In this document: positions 62,820 to 64,000 of the stretch, piece by piece
Position numbering within the stretch: the stretch's first letter is position 1
Layout: the number at the start of each line of letters is the position of its first letter
Origin: Mucilaginibacter agri
Lineage (GTDB): Bacteria; Bacteroidota; Bacteroidia; Sphingobacteriales; Sphingobacteriaceae
NCBI RefSeq assembly: GCF_009928685.1
Contig: NZ_WWEO01000044.1
Span: 62,001 to 126,000 of the forward strand
Reading direction: 5' to 3'
DNA: 64,000 bases
Translations under genes and position numbers: made by a program
The notes under the pieces: generated by a model
The model's database searches: none
What the model was told of the DNA's origin: nothing
Seen by the model: the letters and a program-made list of their open reading frames with translations, nothing else

Positions 62820-63235
62820 AATAAAATAATTGGTTAGGTTATCTGCCGCTTATAATTTGGTTTGCTAATTGGTTTTAAAGCAAATAACACTAGCTATAAA
62901 ATTAGGTTCGTTACCATCGCAAAAAAGGGGAAAATTGCGGAGTTTTTAGTCAAAAAGTCGGAAAATTTGTGAGGGTGATTGTAAAATAATGAGAATTTAA
63001 TGTGATGAACTGTGCCTAAATGCAACGTATTGAGACTATAGCAAGCGAGTTTCTAAACAAACCAAAACTGTCATTATCATTATCGAAAAGGTAAGTTTCT
63101 TACATTAACAAATTTGCAATTATGCTAATTGATACCAAATTGATTTGTCTTTTTTAAAATTCACCGCAAAACGAGGCCGGATAATTGGGCATAATTAGAT
63201 ATGTTTGGCTATCTTAATATCGCTACCTGTTATAT
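62820..63235. other. Intergenic region between FadL-type gene and AraC-type gene
   Basis: This 416-bp divergent gap holds no ORF that looks like a gene. An inverted word pair (TTTGC and GCAAA around 62862-62884) and AT-rich tracts are the only features seen. Promoters for both directions are expected but no clear boxes can be named. Confidence 0.5.
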
Positions 63236-64000
63236 ATGAGTAAGAAAATCGCCCAGTTAAGCTTCCCGAAGTTTGTTGATCTTTACGCCGACAAATCTAT
63301 CGGAACAGATTTTTTTATCACTGAAGAGAAACACCTTTTAGCACTGAGTGAATATCCCTATCGGTCTGATGGATTTATTATAGGTATATGCACCCGCGGT
63401 ACTGCTAAAGTTGAGGTAAACCTGCAGGTTTATGATGCCCGGCCCGATGCGATGCTCTTAGCCACCCCTTTCCATGTGTTAAGGATCTATGACAGCAGCC
63501 CCGATTTTCTGTGCCGTTTCGTGGTTTTCTCCCGGTCGTTCTTGACTGAGCATAATATCAACAGCCATTTTTTAGAGTCGTTTAGTTTCTTTAAAACATC
63601 TTCTACCCCGGTCATTTTCCCTAAACACGATGACGCCAAAATATTGCTCGAAGTTTTTTCGCTCATACAGCAAACTCTCCAACGCGAAGAGCATACCTAC
63701 CGAACCGAAATCTGTCGCAGTAATTTAACTACTCTTTTGTATGAGGTTGCAGCCGTTTATGAGCATCAGCACGTGATCACTAAAAACAAGCAGACGCGTA
63801 AGCAGGAACTAAATATGCTTTTCCAGAACCTGGTTTTTGCACAGTATAAAGAACATCGCAACGTACAGTACTATGCTGATGCACTTTACGTTTCGCCCAA
63901 GCACCTTACCGAAACCATTAAAGAAGCAACCGGCAAAACTGCAGGCGAGTGGATAGACGATGCCGTAGTGCTTGAAGCCAAAGTACTGCTTCGCAATCAC
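63236..64000 (+). CDS. AraC-family transcriptional regulator, N-terminal part (cut by window end)
   Basis: The frame is open from ATG at 63236 to the last base (255 codons). The N-terminal domain is cupin-like (YPYRSDGFIIGICTRGTAKVEVN near residues 42-64). The C-terminal part has the first AraC helix-turn-helix: YYADALYVSPKHLTETIKEATGKTAGEWI near 212-240. The second helix-turn-helix is cut. The pattern is that of Bacteroidota AraC regulators with an N-terminal sensing domain. It is divergent from the FadL-SGNH pair, which may be its target. Confidence 0.9.
   Translation, partial: MSKKIAQLSFPKFVDLYADKSIGTDFFITEEKHLLALSEYPYRSDGFIIGICTRGTAKVEVNLQVYDARPDAMLLATPFHVLRIYDSSPDFLCRFVVFSRSFLTEHNINSHFLESFSFFKTSSTPVIFPKHDDAKILLEVFSLIQQTLQREEHTYRTEICRSNLTTLLYEVAAVYEHQHVITKNKQTRKQELNMLFQNLVFAQYKEHRNVQYYADALYVSPKHLTETIKEATGKTAGEWIDDAVVLEAKVLLRNH

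Overview
The window is typical Bacteroidota DNA of the Sphingobacteriaceae type, most like Mucilaginibacter or Pedobacter. It is AT-rich, carries two SusC/SusD outer-membrane pairs and many lipoproteins with LxxC-type signal peptides, shows weak ribosome-binding sites, and has several matches to the Bacteroidota -7 element TAnnTTTG. No rRNA, tRNA, CRISPR array, insertion sequence or phage gene was recognised. The genus is an inference from gene style, not from a marker gene.

Layout. (1) 1-4508: a probable cell-wall recycling group, with the start of an SH3/NlpC-P60-type peptidase (cut by the window edge), a DeoR-family regulator and a NagZ-like GH3 fused to a serine hydrolase. (2) 4855-7770: an orphan multi-PAS/GAF histidine kinase. 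(3) 7824-32267: a large acetyl-glucuronoxylan utilisation locus. It holds GH43, mannonate dehydratase, two LacI regulators, an SDR, a sodium symporter, xylose isomerase, xylulokinase, GH115, two GH10 xylanases (one with a CBM inserted in the catalytic domain), SusD, SusC, a CE4-like deacetylase and a sialate O-acetylesterase/CE20-like esterase. The palindrome CAATCGATTG occurs in five promoter regions of this locus and is very probably the LacI operator.

(4) 32271-44779: a second SusC/SusD locus whose neighbours all point to phosphodiesters or phosphonates. It has a glycerophosphodiester phosphodiesterase, SusD, SusC, a PhnZ-like HD oxygenase, an XRE-cupin regulator, a 22-codon HAD-like leader or remnant, a DUF5690-like transporter, a TIGR03364-type FAD oxidoreductase and a Tat-exported phosphocholine-type phospholipase C. 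A TAAAC-N3-GTTTA motif repeated at exact 20-bp spacing lies upstream of both susC and the transporter operon, which suggests one regulon. This is the best candidate for an undescribed system: outer-membrane capture of glycerophospho(no)diesters or lipid head groups linked to their breakdown.

(5) 44912-64000: mixed housekeeping and accessory genes. These are a YncE-like beta-propeller, a PAP2 phosphatase, a small EamA protein behind a perfect 14-copy ATTAGTC array, a two-component system with a TolC-MFP-RND efflux operon, an amino-acid permease, an unusual zinc-ribbon metallo-beta-lactamase-fold protein, and a MocR regulator divergent from a DoxX-EamA pair with a clear operator. They are followed by an SGNH lipoprotein with a FadL-type porin, and the start of an AraC regulator cut by the window end. 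Two convergent gene ends carry terminators framed by quasi-palindromic arms made of short repeated words.
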